The notes beneath the pieces were generated by a model that saw only the letters and a list, made by a program, of their open reading frames with translations, searched no databases and was not told the origin of the DNA. DNA of 64,000 nt, from the NCBI GenBank assembly GCA_900318145.1, contig ONJM01000002.1, positions 274,748 to 338,747 on the forward strand, given 5' to 3'. Of this stretch, positions 44,899-54,445 are shown one piece after another. How positions within the stretch are numbered: the stretch's first letter is position 1; each line of letters opens with the position of its first letter. Position numbers and translations under genes: made by a program. Origin of the DNA: an uncultured Eubacteriales bacterium. Lineage in GTDB: Bacteria > Bacillota > Clostridia > Christensenellales > Aristaeellaceae.

Positions 44899-45837
44899 AT
44901 GGCACTTGTTACCACAACTGAAATGTTTAAAAAAGCTTATGACGGCGGATACGCAATCGGCGCGTTCAACGTCAACAACATGGAGATCATCCAGGGCATT
45001 ACCGATGCTGCCGGCGAGCTGAAGGCTCCCGTCATTCTGCAGGTTTCCAAGGGGGCCCGCGCCTATGCCAACCACACCTACCTGGTCAAGCTGGTGGAAG
45101 CCGCGGTTGAGCTGAATCCCGAAATCCCGATCGCTCTGCATCTGGACCACGGTGACAGCTTCGAGCTCTGCAAGAGCTGTATTGACGGCGGTTTCACCTC
45201 CGTTATGATCGACGCTTCTTCCAAGCCCTATGAAGAAAATATTGCCCTCACCCGTAAAGTTGTTGAATATGCGCATGATCACGGTGTTGTGGTCGAAGCA
45301 GAACTCGGCACGCTGGCCGGCGTGGAAGATGAAGTTTCCGTTGAAGCCGACAAAGCCATGTATACGCATCCAGAAGAAGTTGTTGATTTCGCAACCCGCA
45401 CCGGCTGCGACTCTCTGGCTATCGCCATCGGCACCAGCCACGGCGCCTACAAATTCAAGCCCGGCACAAAACCTCAGCTCCGGTTTGACGTGCTGGAAGA
45501 ATGCTCCAAGCAGCTGCCCGGTTTCCCGATCGTGCTGCACGGTTCCTCCTCTGTTCCGCAGGAATTCGTAAGCATCATCAACCAGTACGGCGGAAATATG
45601 CCCGGTGCCATCGGCGTTCCGGAAGAGCAGCTTCGCCAGGCTGCCCGCAGCGCCGTCTGCAAGATCAATATCGACTCCGATATCCGCCTTGCCATGACCG
45701 CCGTGATCCGTAAATACTTTGCGGAGCATCCGGATCATTTCGACCCCCGTCAGTATCTGAAGCCTGCCCGCCAGGCCGTGCATGACATGGTCGCGCACAA
45801 GATCGTAAACGTACTCGGCTGCAACGGCAAAGCCTGA
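44899..45837 (+). CDS. fba: Class II fructose-1,6-bisphosphate aldolase
   Basis: Cleaves fructose-1,6-bisphosphate in glycolysis using a divalent metal. The 312-residue protein begins MALVTTTEMFKKAYDGGYAI, with YAIGAFNVNNME near 18-29, the zinc and catalytic HLDHGDSFE near 82-90, EAELGTLAGVED near 140-151 and VLHGSSSVP near 211-219. The ATG at 44899 follows GAAGGAGGTT. The coding sequence shows a cleaner codon pattern (AAG, CTG, GGC) than the neighbours, as expected for a highly expressed gene; it has its own terminator. Confidence 0.97.
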   Translation: MALVTTTEMFKKAYDGGYAIGAFNVNNMEIIQGITDAAGELKAPVILQVSKGARAYANHTYLVKLVEAAVELNPEIPIALHLDHGDSFELCKSCIDGGFTSVMIDASSKPYEENIALTRKVVEYAHDHGVVVEAELGTLAGVEDEVSVEADKAMYTHPEEVVDFATRTGCDSLAIAIGTSHGAYKFKPGTKPQLRFDVLEECSKQLPGFPIVLHGSSSVPQEFVSIINQYGGNMPGAIGVPEEQLRQAARSAVCKINIDSDIRLAMTAVIRKYFAEHPDHFDPRQYLKPARQAVHDMVAHKIVNVLGCNGKA

Positions 45838-45851
45838 TCCGTATGATAAGC

Positions 45852-45890
45852 AACGTGCCGGAGCGTTTCTGCTCCGGCGCGTTTTTTATC
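45852..45890 (+). terminator. Terminator of fba
   Basis: GCCGGAGC and GCTCCGGC pair around a six-base loop, extended by AACG/CGTT, followed by TTTTTTA. Confidence 0.9.
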
Positions 45891-45897
45891 CGTTTTT

Positions 45898-47535
45898 TTA
45901 TTTTGCCATGTAAGGGTCGTATATTTTTTCAGGTTTCGGATTGTATGTGTCCTTGAAAAGAAATTCGCGGTTTGTTTCCATTCCGTCCGTATAAGTTACA
46001 CGATAGCTGTCCACAATGCATCCGTCTTTCGCGGAGGATGCGTTTTCCTTTTCGCTCACATAAACAGGTTCCATCAGAGAAGGCAGCACTTCAATGGTTT
46101 TTGTTTCAAGCCGGTATTCCACGTTTCCCAGATCTGCGCCATAGATGCAAACCTTGGTCATCAGCCGGCTTAAATTGTCAGGATCCGTGACTACATCCGC
46201 TGTAATATATATTGGTTCATCTGTAGTGTTTTTAAACACCAGATCAATCTGTTTGCCGCCCATATACACCGTAGCGTCCTTGCCGTATTCAGCGTATGAA
46301 ACAGAATCCGAATGCGGTCTTCTGCTGACAATTTCCATTCCTGCCCGTACTGCTGCCTGATATACCGTCGTACTGGCCTGACAGGCGCCGCCGCCGATGC
46401 CGATGGTGTGTTCGTCGTTGACGTATTCTATGGCAGGATAGAACCCGTTCATTACACTTCTTTCGCCTACAGTTTTATTGAAACTGAAATTTTTTCCGGG
46501 CTGTACAACCGTACCGGAAATCAGCTGAAAACAGCGTTTGATGTTCAGATTCCGTTCTTCGGTGGAATGTTTGTCGATCGGAGTAGTGGAGGATCCCCGC
46601 AGCGCGAAGTGCTTCTGAAGGTCCGCCACCGTTGTCTGCGGCCGTACCTCTTCCGGGATCAGTTCAACCGTTCCGCTTGTCATCGTGCTCACCATCTGGT
46701 ACAGGTTTTCCTTCAGCGGCTCAGTATTCAGTGAACGTCCGACTTTTTCATCCTTGAAAACAAATGGATAAACCCTTGTTGTATCGAACGCGAGCACCTG
46801 CGCGTCTTCTGCGGGAATATCAATCCGGCTTTTAAGCTGAGAGAGCAGACTGTCAATCCGGCTTGTATCCCCTTCAGGACGTACCGTATAAACGCTGTAC
46901 GGGTTTTTTTCCAGCATTTCCATCTGTGTATAACGGTCTGCCTGACTTCCGTTATGTCCCTGCAGCCATGCGTCGTTCATCAGCGCATTCAGTTCAGCCT
47001 GGTCTGTATTCATATTCAGAAGATCCGTATTGATGTTCGCTACGGTCTGACCTTCAAAAACCAGCTGTACCTGCCATGCGTCGTGCCGCTGGCTGATCTG
47101 GCTCTGTACGGAGTTCATCGCCTGTTCCGGCGTCATTCCGCCCAGGGAAATTCCGTCCACATACACGCCGGGGCAATACAGATTATCGTATGGACTTACT
47201 TTATCGCTGATCCGCTGTTTTTCAGCCATATCCCTGGAAATCGTCATGCCTGCATAAATTGCACCGCCGATTGCCACAAGGGCCAGAACCGTAATGAATA
47301 CTGTCAGAACAACTTTCTTTTTTTTCTTTTTCGGTTTCTGCTGAATTACCGGATTGCTGAACCCGCGCTGGCCGGGGTTGTAACTGTAATTGACCGGCTG
47401 ATTTGCGTTTCTGGTCTGCGTACTCGGGGGAACCGCGTGATATGCCGGCTGCTGGGAACCTGTCTGCTGCGGTACAAACCCCCGGTACGCACCGTATGGA
47501 TTTGTATTTCTCATCTGTTCCGCGGCGTTAGCCAC
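45898..47535 (-). CDS. VanW family membrane protein
   Basis: A 545-residue protein: a Gln/Pro/Asn/Tyr-rich tail (about 1-70), a transmembrane segment (about 75-98, after KPKKKKKK), a peptidoglycan-binding-4-like region, and the VanW domain (NFSFNKTVGERSVMNGFYPA near 350-370, GIGGGACQASTTVYQAAVRAG near 380-400). VanW proteins are linked to envelope functions but the reaction is unknown. The 5' end is uncertain: starts at GTG 47535 or ATG 47514 lack ribosome binding sites, while ATG 47605 has AAAGGGGTG before it but is out of frame by one base. The same frame continues upstream (QQNNTNTRRSDRRTN) with no stop, so a one-base error or shift near 47595 is possible. Confidence 0.8.
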   Translation of the reverse strand: MANAAEQMRNTNPYGAYRGFVPQQTGSQQPAYHAVPPSTQTRNANQPVNYSYNPGQRGFSNPVIQQKPKKKKKKVVLTVFITVLALVAIGGAIYAGMTISRDMAEKQRISDKVSPYDNLYCPGVYVDGISLGGMTPEQAMNSVQSQISQRHDAWQVQLVFEGQTVANINTDLLNMNTDQAELNALMNDAWLQGHNGSQADRYTQMEMLEKNPYSVYTVRPEGDTSRIDSLLSQLKSRIDIPAEDAQVLAFDTTRVYPFVFKDEKVGRSLNTEPLKENLYQMVSTMTSGTVELIPEEVRPQTTVADLQKHFALRGSSTTPIDKHSTEERNLNIKRCFQLISGTVVQPGKNFSFNKTVGERSVMNGFYPAIEYVNDEHTIGIGGGACQASTTVYQAAVRAGMEIVSRRPHSDSVSYAEYGKDATVYMGGKQIDLVFKNTTDEPIYITADVVTDPDNLSRLMTKVCIYGADLGNVEYRLETKTIEVLPSLMEPVYVSEKENASSAKDGCIVDSYRVTYTDGMETNREFLFKDTYNPKPEKIYDPYMAK

Positions 47536-47634
47536 ACGCTGCGGCGGATTGGTACGGCGATCGGAACGCCTGGTATTGGTATTATTCTGCTGATTCGTTC
47601 CGCATCACCCCTTTCGTTGATTTGTGCATATGGC

Positions 47635-49686
47635 TCAATTCAGCAGCTCCGGTCCTCCGTCGCTGCCATCGTTGTTCTCTTCTGCGTCAGCCTGCCGTGC
47701 AGCCTCTTCTCTTTCCTTTTCTTCAGCTGCCAGCACATCCCTGGCTTCCTCCAGGACTTCAGCGGTGGTTCTTGGCTTGTCATTGCCAAGTCCTTCTTCA
47801 ACCGTTCCTTTTTCAAGCACGGACAGGAATTCCGCCCGGTTCAGCGTCTCATACTTCAGCAGCGCGTCCACCAGGGCATCCAGGCGATCCGCTTTGTCGC
47901 GGAGAATTTCTTTCGCCCTTTCATAACATTTGCCCAGAATATCGGCTACTTCCCGGTCAATCTTTGCGGCAATTTCTTCGCTGTACTCACGGCTCTGACC
48001 AAATTCCATGCCTACAAAAACTTCCTGGTCGCTGCCCAGATAAATCGTACCGATATTATCGCTCATGCCGAATTGCGTTACCATCTTTCGGCAAATCTCC
48101 GTTGCCCGTTTCAGATCGCTGGACGAACCGGTATAGATTTCTCCGAGCGCGACTTCTTCAGCAGCATGCCCGCCCAGCATCATGGTAATCTGGTCCAGCA
48201 GCTGGGTCTTGCTCATATTGTCATGTTCTTCAGCAGGCAGTGCAAGGGTATGTCCGGCGGCCTGTCCGCGCGGCACAATTGTGATTAGATGCACTTCATC
48301 GCATCCCTTCAGCATATGGCCGACAATTGCGTGGCCCCCTTCGTGATATGCGACCATCCGTTTGTCCTGTTCGTTCACCTTATGGCTCTTTTTCTCCGGC
48401 CCCATCTGCACCCGCGCAATCGCGTCAATCAGCAGCTGCTGGTCAATCTTCTTTTTGCGGGATCTCGCCGCAAGAATTGCCGCTTCGTTCATCACATTTT
48501 CAAGATCCGCACCTGTTGCAAACGGCATCCGTTTCGCGATATTATTCAGGTCAACATCTTCAGCAAGGTTTTTTCCGCGGCTGTGAACCTTCAGAATTGC
48601 TACGCGGCCGTCCTGATCCGGATAATTCACCGTAACCTGACGGTCAAAACGCCCCGGCCGCATCAGCGCGGGATCCAGAATATCCCTGCGGTTTGTCGCG
48701 GCCATGACGATAATGCCTTCGTTTACTGCAAACCCATCCATTTCTACAAGCAGCTGGTTCAGCGTCTGCTCGCGTTCGTCGTGTCCGCCGCCCAGTCCCG
48801 CGCCGCGGTGCCGTCCTACAGCGTCGATCTCATCGATAAAAACAATTGCGGGAGCAACTTTCTTTGCCTGCTCAAACAGGTCGCGTACACGGCTTGCGCC
48901 GACGCCGACAAACATTTCCACAAAATCGCTGCCGCTGATGGAAAAGAAGGGTACGCCTGCTTCCCCGGCAACAGCCTTCGCGAGCAGCGTCTTACCTGTT
49001 CCGGGAGGTCCTACCAGCAGCACGCCTTTGGGAATTCTTGCGCCGACTTCTGTATAGTTTTTCGGGTTTTTCAGAAAGTCGACCATCTCCTGGAGCTCTT
49101 CCTTTTCTTCGTCCGCTCCGGCAACGTCGGCAAAAGTAACTTTGTTTTTGGACGGATCCTGCATTCTCGCCCTGCTGCGGCCAAAGGACATTACACGTCC
49201 GTTTCCGCCGCCCTGCGCGCGCATCATCAGGAACCAGACAACAGCCATAATTCCAAGCATAATCAGGTACGGAATAAACTCATACCACCATGGAATCATA
49301 ACAGGAGCCCGGTACTGAATCTCAAAATCAAGATCGTATACGCTTATATCGGAAAGACTTTTTCCTTCCTTGTTAGCCTTCATCTGCCGGACAGTCTCAA
49401 GGAAGTCATCACCGATTGTCGTTTCGAAGTCATAGCTTCTTTCCGGAAAATCCACGTCCGCGGTCATTGTCATACGTTTCGTTCCGTCAAAAACGCCGAC
49501 AAGTGAATTGCCGCGGATGGCAACCCGGCCCACTTCGCCCTTTTCCACTGCTTTCAGCAGATCAGGATATTCAATACGTTTGCTTACGGTACGATTCAGT
49601 CCACCGTTCAGCAGGATGGCAATCACAAGCAGCGTACCGATCAGGATAAAGTATCCGAGAATGCCTCTCGATGGTTTCTGTTTCAC
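47635..49686 (-). CDS. ftsH: ATP-dependent zinc metalloprotease FtsH
   Basis: Membrane AAA+ protease degrading damaged membrane and regulatory proteins. The 683 residues have two transmembrane segments (about 10-28, 130-150), Walker [11 protein letters not shown] near 227, Walker [16 protein letters not shown] near 280, the second region of homology and the zinc motif HEGGH near 448. The C-terminal tail is acidic ([10 protein letters not shown]). It starts with GTG behind AGGAGG. It lies in tilS-hpt-ftsH, a conserved Firmicutes order. Confidence 0.97.
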   Translation of the reverse strand: MKQKPSRGILGYFILIGTLLVIAILLNGGLNRTVSKRIEYPDLLKAVEKGEVGRVAIRGNSLVGVFDGTKRMTMTADVDFPERSYDFETTIGDDFLETVRQMKANKEGKSLSDISVYDLDFEIQYRAPVMIPWWYEFIPYLIMLGIMAVVWFLMMRAQGGGNGRVMSFGRSRARMQDPSKNKVTFADVAGADEEKEELQEMVDFLKNPKNYTEVGARIPKGVLLVGPPGTGKTLLAKAVAGEAGVPFFSISGSDFVEMFVGVGASRVRDLFEQAKKVAPAIVFIDEIDAVGRHRGAGLGGGHDEREQTLNQLLVEMDGFAVNEGIIVMAATNRRDILDPALMRPGRFDRQVTVNYPDQDGRVAILKVHSRGKNLAEDVDLNNIAKRMPFATGADLENVMNEAAILAARSRKKKIDQQLLIDAIARVQMGPEKKSHKVNEQDKRMVAYHEGGHAIVGHMLKGCDEVHLITIVPRGQAAGHTLALPAEEHDNMSKTQLLDQITMMLGGHAAEEVALGEIYTGSSSDLKRATEICRKMVTQFGMSDNIGTIYLGSDQEVFVGMEFGQSREYSEEIAAKIDREVADILGKCYERAKEILRDKADRLDALVDALLKYETLNRAEFLSVLEKGTVEEGLGNDKPRTTAEVLEEARDVLAAEEKEREEAARQADAEENNDGSDGGPELLN

Positions 49687-49736
49687 CTGGGTTCCTCCTT
49701 AAAATTCAAGATCTTCCGCCCGGCAGCGGGCAAATC

Positions 49737-50297
49737 TCATTTTTCATATATTTTCGGACTGAGAACACCGATATCCGGAAGATTTCGGTATGTCTGGTCA
49801 TAATCCAGTCCATACCCTACAACAAATGCGTCCGGAATATCGAAGCACATATAATCCACGTGCAGATCCTCAACCTTCCTTCTTGCCGGTTTGTCAAGCA
49901 GTGTGGCAATTCTCAGGCTGCGCGCACCCCGCTGAACCAGGATTTTTCGCAGGTAGCTCAGCGTAATGCCCGAGTCGACGATATCCTCAACAATAATAAC
50001 GTCCTTGTCAAGAATGTCATTGTCCAGATCTTTCAGGATCCGGACGACGCCGCTTGTCTTCGTCGCGCTTCCGTAACTCGAGATCGCCATGAAATCGAGG
50101 GTCAGCGGGAGTTCAATTTCACGGATAAGATCCGCGAAAAACACGGAAGCGCCTTTCAGGATACATACGAGCACCGGCTTTTTGCCCTGGTAATCCGCTG
50201 TGATCCGCGCGCCAAGCTCCTGTACCTTCGCTCTGATTTCTTCCCTTGTCAGAAGAATCCGGTCCAGATCTTTGTACAGTTCCGCGTTGTTGTTCAT
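49737..50297 (-). CDS. hpt: Hypoxanthine phosphoribosyltransferase
   Basis: Salvages hypoxanthine and guanine to IMP/GMP. The 186 residues carry the PRPP-binding VIIVEDIVDSGITLSYL near 99-115 (EDIVDSG) and CILKGASVFFADLIREI near 44-60. The ATG overlaps the tilS stop by four bases, the conserved tilS-hpt-ftsH cluster. Confidence 0.95.
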   Translation of the reverse strand: MNNNAELYKDLDRILLTREEIRAKVQELGARITADYQGKKPVLVCILKGASVFFADLIREIELPLTLDFMAISSYGSATKTSGVVRILKDLDNDILDKDVIIVEDIVDSGITLSYLRKILVQRGARSLRIATLLDKPARRKVEDLHVDYMCFDIPDAFVVGYGLDYDQTYRNLPDIGVLSPKIYEK

Positions 50298-51652
50298 CTT
50301 TTGCGCGCCTCCCTTTCATTCCTTCTCCAGGGCATTTCACCCGTCCATTCAATCCTTATATTGTCCGCATCCGCCCGCCACCGCGGGATTGCACCGGCGC
50401 CGACGCCGGCCGCGAGGATAACTTCCTGCCCTCTGCACAGCAGCGGAATACGGTCCCGCCATGGTTCGTCGATTCCGCGGTCTGTCAGGTAATCCTGCAG
50501 CTTCCGTGTTCCTTCCATTCCGAACGGCCGGATTCTGTCTCCGGGTCTCCTGGTGCGGATAACGCATCCCCGGAAATACGCTTCAGGCGCTTCCTGGCAC
50601 ATCACGCCGTCTCCCGGATTTCCAAGGGAAGGAAGCCGTCTGAGCGTAACCGCGCCAAAGCTTACTTCTTCGCTTTCAAACGGTACTTCCTCATTCGTTT
50701 TCCCGGTCAGCCCGGAAATGTAGATTCCGTTCCGACCCTTAACTGCGAAGAGGCCTCCGGGAAGGTTCATTTTGCCCCGGCCTGATCTTGCCAGTGCGAG
50801 AAGCTCTTCCGTCTGCCGGGCGTTCAGCGCGTGTTCCTTCAGCAGCGGTGTGTTTTTTTGCCACCAGGTCCGCAGAATCCGGATTGCAAAAGCGTCCGGC
50901 ATGTTTTGTAGCGCGTCGGTTTCCAGCAGAATGTCCCTGCTGTACGCGGCGAGGTATCGGTCGGTTTCCTCCTGCATTGCCAGGTTTTCCCGGGTCAGCA
51001 CAGCTGCAGCCTGCGCGATGTGCTCCGCGGCGCCCGGCGTCATCTCTTCCATCATCGGGATCAGCTGCTCCCGTACCCTGTTCCGCAGATATTTATCGCT
51101 GCGGTTCAGGGAATCCTCCCGCCACGGAATGCCGGCTTCCCGCAGCGTTCTGCGGATTTCCTCGCGGCCGCAGTGCAGCAGCGGCCTGTAAATTACATAT
51201 CCTTCCCGTTCATCTCTGGGACTCATGCATGCGAGTCCCTGTACCCCGGCACCGCGCATCAGCCGCATCATGAATGTTTCCGTCACATCGTCCCGGTTAT
51301 GTGCCAGTACAAGGCTGTGGATTCCGGTTTCGTCCATTGCTTCCCGGAAGCACAGGAAGCGAGCTTCCCGGCAGGCGTTTTCATCTGTCCTTCCGCCGGT
51401 ATCCGCACGAACGGTACGCAGCGGAATATTCAGCCTCATGCACAGTTCCCGGCAGAACGCTTCGTCCTGTTCCGATTCATTTCCGCGCAGCCCGTGATTG
51501 ACGTGGATCGCTTCCGGTTCAATAAGACCCTCTTCTTTTTCCGCGGCCAGTATCATTATCAGCGCAGTGCTGTCCGCGCCTCCGGAAAAACCGGCAAGGC
51601 ATCTGCCTTTCGGTAACGCGCATGGTTTAAGCCTTTGCTCAACAATACTCAT
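50294..51652 (-). CDS. tilS: tRNA(Ile)-lysidine synthetase
   Basis: TilS makes lysidine at C34 of tRNA-Ile(CAU), converting it to read AUA. The 452-residue protein has the PP-loop FSGGADSTALIMIL near 21-34, HVNHGLRGNESEQDEAFC, AHNRDDVTETFMMRLMRG, and the C-terminal TilS domain (RRPGDRIRPFGMEGTRKLQDYLTDRGI, near 375-400). The ATG at 51652 overlaps the upstream gene's stop by four bases. Confidence 0.94.
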   Translation of the reverse strand: MSIVEQRLKPCALPKGRCLAGFSGGADSTALIMILAAEKEEGLIEPEAIHVNHGLRGNESEQDEAFCRELCMRLNIPLRTVRADTGGRTDENACREARFLCFREAMDETGIHSLVLAHNRDDVTETFMMRLMRGAGVQGLACMSPRDEREGYVIYRPLLHCGREEIRRTLREAGIPWREDSLNRSDKYLRNRVREQLIPMMEEMTPGAAEHIAQAAAVLTRENLAMQEETDRYLAAYSRDILLETDALQNMPDAFAIRILRTWWQKNTPLLKEHALNARQTEELLALARSGRGKMNLPGGLFAVKGRNGIYISGLTGKTNEEVPFESEEVSFGAVTLRRLPSLGNPGDGVMCQEAPEAYFRGCVIRTRRPGDRIRPFGMEGTRKLQDYLTDRGIDEPWRDRIPLLCRGQEVILAAGVGAGAIPRWRADADNIRIEWTGEMPWRRNEREARKR

Positions 51653-53247
51653 GGCCGAAGAGGAGCTCCGCATACATTGCAGGGTTTCAGCTTGCTGTAC
51701 GGTTCGTTGTTGAGTTCCCCGTAAGTAAACGTTGCCATCGGCTTAAATTTCTTGCTAACATTTACGCAGTCCGGATCATAATGATAATATTCGCCGCCTT
51801 TTGAATTGTAATACAGTGTCGTATTGGAATAAATAGCCGGTGTATCAGTCGGCGCAACGGTCGGCGTAATATTGGGATCCGGTGTTTCAAGGGTTTCATA
51901 CGACTGCAGGCTTTGCGGATCGATATACCACTCGTTGTTTTCCTTGGTCATCAGAACGGTCATTCTGAATTTCTCAGGATTCCTCCCGTTGTGCCGGTCG
52001 ATATGGGTGGTTATCGTAACTCTCCGGCTGGTATCAGCTTCTGTTCCGCTGACGCTCTCGATCAGGCAGTCCGTCGGCACCCGGTTCTGTAAAAGATAGA
52101 ACAGCGCGGTGCGCGGATTTTCCTGCTTGCTTTGCCAGCTGGGTGCGCAAAGCGGAAGCATCTCGTCCTGCCTGTTTCCGCTCCAGTAAGTAAAGAAAGT
52201 TACCAGACGTTCACGCAGGTTGCCGTCTTTCGATTCCGGCGCGGGTGTAGTCTCCACCCGGGCATTCAGTCCGGAAGCGTTATCAGGATTGATTTCCTGT
52301 ATTTCGCCCGAGCCCGGCAGATTTTCGCCGGCTGCGGTTTTTCCGCTGCTGTTACCTTTGTCGGAAGTATCCGCTGCCGGTTTCTTCATCAGGAAGCTGA
52401 CAGCGGTCAGCAGGCATAATGCCAGTGCGAGTATGGAATACGTCAGCCGTTTGTTCTCTGCCACAAGCGGTTTAACCCACAGCAGTCCCGCGGTGCCCGC
52501 TGCAAGAATCACTAGCAGAATCTTCATCGGTGTGTTCTTCAGAACCAGGACAGCAAAAACGAAAAGCGCAATCAGCAGGACACCGGCTGCGATCAGATGC
52601 CAGTTTCGCACGGTGAACGGCTGCCGCCTGACAGGAACCTTTTGCGGTACGTAACCGCCTCCGTTCAGGGGGATCGGATTATATGCAGGCTCCTGCGCCG
52701 GGGGCTGGACTCTGCCCATCTGACCGTATGGATTGCTGTATCCTGATTGGTATCCCTGCTGATATCCATGCTGGTATCCGGCCGGAGGATATCCTCCCTG
52801 CTGCGGCGGCTGGTATCCGGGGCTGGTATATCCGGGACTGTAGGGTGTCTGCGGAATAAAGCTTCCCTGCGTGCCTCCCTGCTGCGGCGGTACATTATAA
52901 CCGCCAGGCATGCTGTACGGCGGATTCTGTGCGTTCAGCGAGGAGGTGTAAGGCTGATATGGCTGAACAGGCTGCGGGTTCTCCTGGCTGTATCCCTGGT
53001 TTATACCGGTATTGAACTGAACCTGCGGAGTTGTATATCCTTTCTGAACCTGGCCGGAAGGAGCAGAGTAACCCGGCGCTGCAGTCGGCCGGTATGCATC
53101 ATATCCGTATCCGCCCGGAACCTGCGTTCCCTGCGCGGGTGGATATCCCTGGCTCATTCCGGTTTGCTGGAACTGTGTATTGGGATACTGGGCGTTCGGT
53201 TGTCCGTATCCCTGCATCCCCTGGGGATGATATCCATTCTGGCTCAT
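51649..53247 (-). CDS. Membrane protein with Tyr/Gln/Pro-rich N-terminus and C-terminal Cys cluster, unknown function
   Basis: I do not recognise a family for the whole 532 residues. The first about 205 residues are a Gly/Tyr/Gln/Pro-rich repeat region (YQPPQQGGYPP, GYQHGYQQGYQSGY). Three hydrophobic segments follow (about 222-242, 245-260, 270-290), then a Ser/Gly-rich linker, a region with a nuclear-transport-factor/DUF4878-like look (about 345-440), and a C-terminal HYDPDCVNVSKKFKP...CNVCGAP stretch with three cysteines that may bind metal. It is first in a unit with tilS-hpt-ftsH-vanW and overlaps tilS. The tail resembles the low-complexity N-terminus of the VanW protein. Confidence 0.5.
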   Translation of the reverse strand: MSQNGYHPQGMQGYGQPNAQYPNTQFQQTGMSQGYPPAQGTQVPGGYGYDAYRPTAAPGYSAPSGQVQKGYTTPQVQFNTGINQGYSQENPQPVQPYQPYTSSLNAQNPPYSMPGGYNVPPQQGGTQGSFIPQTPYSPGYTSPGYQPPQQGGYPPAGYQHGYQQGYQSGYSNPYGQMGRVQPPAQEPAYNPIPLNGGGYVPQKVPVRRQPFTVRNWHLIAAGVLLIALFVFAVLVLKNTPMKILLVILAAGTAGLLWVKPLVAENKRLTYSILALALCLLTAVSFLMKKPAADTSDKGNSSGKTAAGENLPGSGEIQEINPDNASGLNARVETTPAPESKDGNLRERLVTFFTYWSGNRQDEMLPLCAPSWQSKQENPRTALFYLLQNRVPTDCLIESVSGTEADTSRRVTITTHIDRHNGRNPEKFRMTVLMTKENNEWYIDPQSLQSYETLETPDPNITPTVAPTDTPAIYSNTTLYYNSKGGEYYHYDPDCVNVSKKFKPMATFTYGELNNEPYSKLKPCNVCGAPLRP

Positions 53248-53314
53248 TCTGTTCCCTTTCCGCCGTTTCCGGCGTAGTCCCTTGCTGTACCATTATGATA
53301 CAGCTTAATAATAA

Positions 53315-53343
53315 ATTTTATCATTCTTATATTAAAAAGTAAA
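53315..53343 (-). promoter_or_regulatory. Probable promoter for the membrane protein-tilS-hpt-ftsH-vanW unit
   Basis: Minus strand TTTACT (53338-53343), 17-base spacer, TAAAAT (53315-53320), about 70 bases before the start. Confidence 0.55.
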
Positions 53344-53377
53344 CCTCTTTGTTCTCTGCTGATCCTTTTTCCATTCG

Positions 53378-53407
53378 TTGACATACGTCTTTGCGCTGTG
53401 GTAAAAT
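53378..53407 (+). promoter_or_regulatory. Promoter for the nucleotidyltransferase gene
   Basis: TTGACA (53378-53383), 18-base spacer, TAAAAT (53402-53407), divergent from the minus-strand promoter 35 bases away. Confidence 0.75.
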
Positions 53408-53442
53408 TTTAGCGGATTTAAGGAATGGAGGAGTTTTCTGGC

Positions 53443-54348
53443 ATGAACACTACACTTCTGATTATGGCTGCCGGCCTCGGTTCAAGATATGGCGGTAATA
53501 AGCAGGTGGACCGTATCGGGCCCAATGGTGAAATCCTGATGGAGTATTCTATTTATGACGCGGTTGAAGCAGGTTTTGACAAGGTTGTTTTCGTTATCCG
53601 CCGCAGCATGGACCAGATGTTCCGTGAATTAATCGGTAACAAAATTGCCAAGAAAGTCAGCGTTTCCTACGCATATCAGGAATATGACTCCCTCCCCGGA
53701 GGGTTTATCCCTCCTGCCGACCGCACAAAGCCTTACGGAACGGTTCATGCCGTCATGTGCGCGAAGGATCTTATTCATGAGCCTTTTGCCGTCATCAACG
53801 CGGACGATTATTACGGGAAAGACGCTTTTGTCGCCATGGCTTCTTCTCTCAGGCGCCTTCGCACAGAAGAGAACAAAGCGTCCATGGTTGCATATTATCT
53901 GAAGAACACGGTTTCAAAAAACGGTCATGTGACCCGCGGCGTCTGCACGACGGACGAAAGTGGCCATCTTGTCAAGGTTACTGAAACATACAGTATCCTT
54001 CCTTTCCCGGATGGAACAATCCGTGATATCCACGATAATCCGGACGGAGTGATTCTCGATCCGGACGCTCTCGTTTCCATGAATATGTGGGGATTCAATC
54101 CTTCCTTTTTTGAAGCGGGCACAAAGTACCTGAGTGATTTCCTGCAGGATCCTTCCGGGGATCCCCTGAAGAAGGAATGTCTGCTGCCGGCGCTTGTGGA
54201 TACGATGATGCACACCACGGGGCTCCAGGTAGAAGTTCTTTCCACGAAAGCAGTATGGTTCGGCGTGACGTACAAAGAGGATAAGGATTATGTTGCCGGC
54301 GAACTGAAAAAACTTCACGAAAACGGAAGCTATCCCGCCGCGCTGTAA
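53443..54348 (+). CDS. Sugar nucleotidyltransferase (NTP_transferase family)
   Basis: A 301-residue Rossmann-type nucleotidyltransferase. The N-terminus LLIMAAGLGSRYGGNKQVDRIG has the GxGxR...K nucleotide-binding signature, followed by PNGEILMEYSIYDAVEAGFD, and AVINADDYYGKDAF near 115-128 contains the metal-binding Asp. It resembles UTP- or dNTP-sugar-1-phosphate transferases; the sugar cannot be told. The ATG at 53443 follows GGAGGAG with a normal gap, unlike the earlier ATG at 53425. Closed by a clear terminator. Confidence 0.8.
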   Translation: MNTTLLIMAAGLGSRYGGNKQVDRIGPNGEILMEYSIYDAVEAGFDKVVFVIRRSMDQMFRELIGNKIAKKVSVSYAYQEYDSLPGGFIPPADRTKPYGTVHAVMCAKDLIHEPFAVINADDYYGKDAFVAMASSLRRLRTEENKASMVAYYLKNTVSKNGHVTRGVCTTDESGHLVKVTETYSILPFPDGTIRDIHDNPDGVILDPDALVSMNMWGFNPSFFEAGTKYLSDFLQDPSGDPLKKECLLPALVDTMMHTTGLQVEVLSTKAVWFGVTYKEDKDYVAGELKKLHENGSYPAAL

Positions 54349-54390
54349 AACGGAAAGCTATCTTCACTGTCTTTCATACCGGCAGGTCTT

Positions 54391-54424
54391 CGAGGGTTAC
54401 CACTCCTGAGCGGTAACCCTTTTA
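54391..54424 (+). terminator. Terminator after the nucleotidyltransferase gene
   Basis: GGGTTACC and GGTAACCC form an eight-base stem around ACTCCTGAGC, followed by TTTTAT. Confidence 0.8.
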
Positions 54425-54445
54425 TCGTCTTGAAGGAGTGATTTC

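Noticed and set aside
48289-49506. A 405-codon open frame opposite ftsH
   Set aside because: The complementary strand carries unmistakable FtsH; the plus frame has no recognisable domain or start signals.
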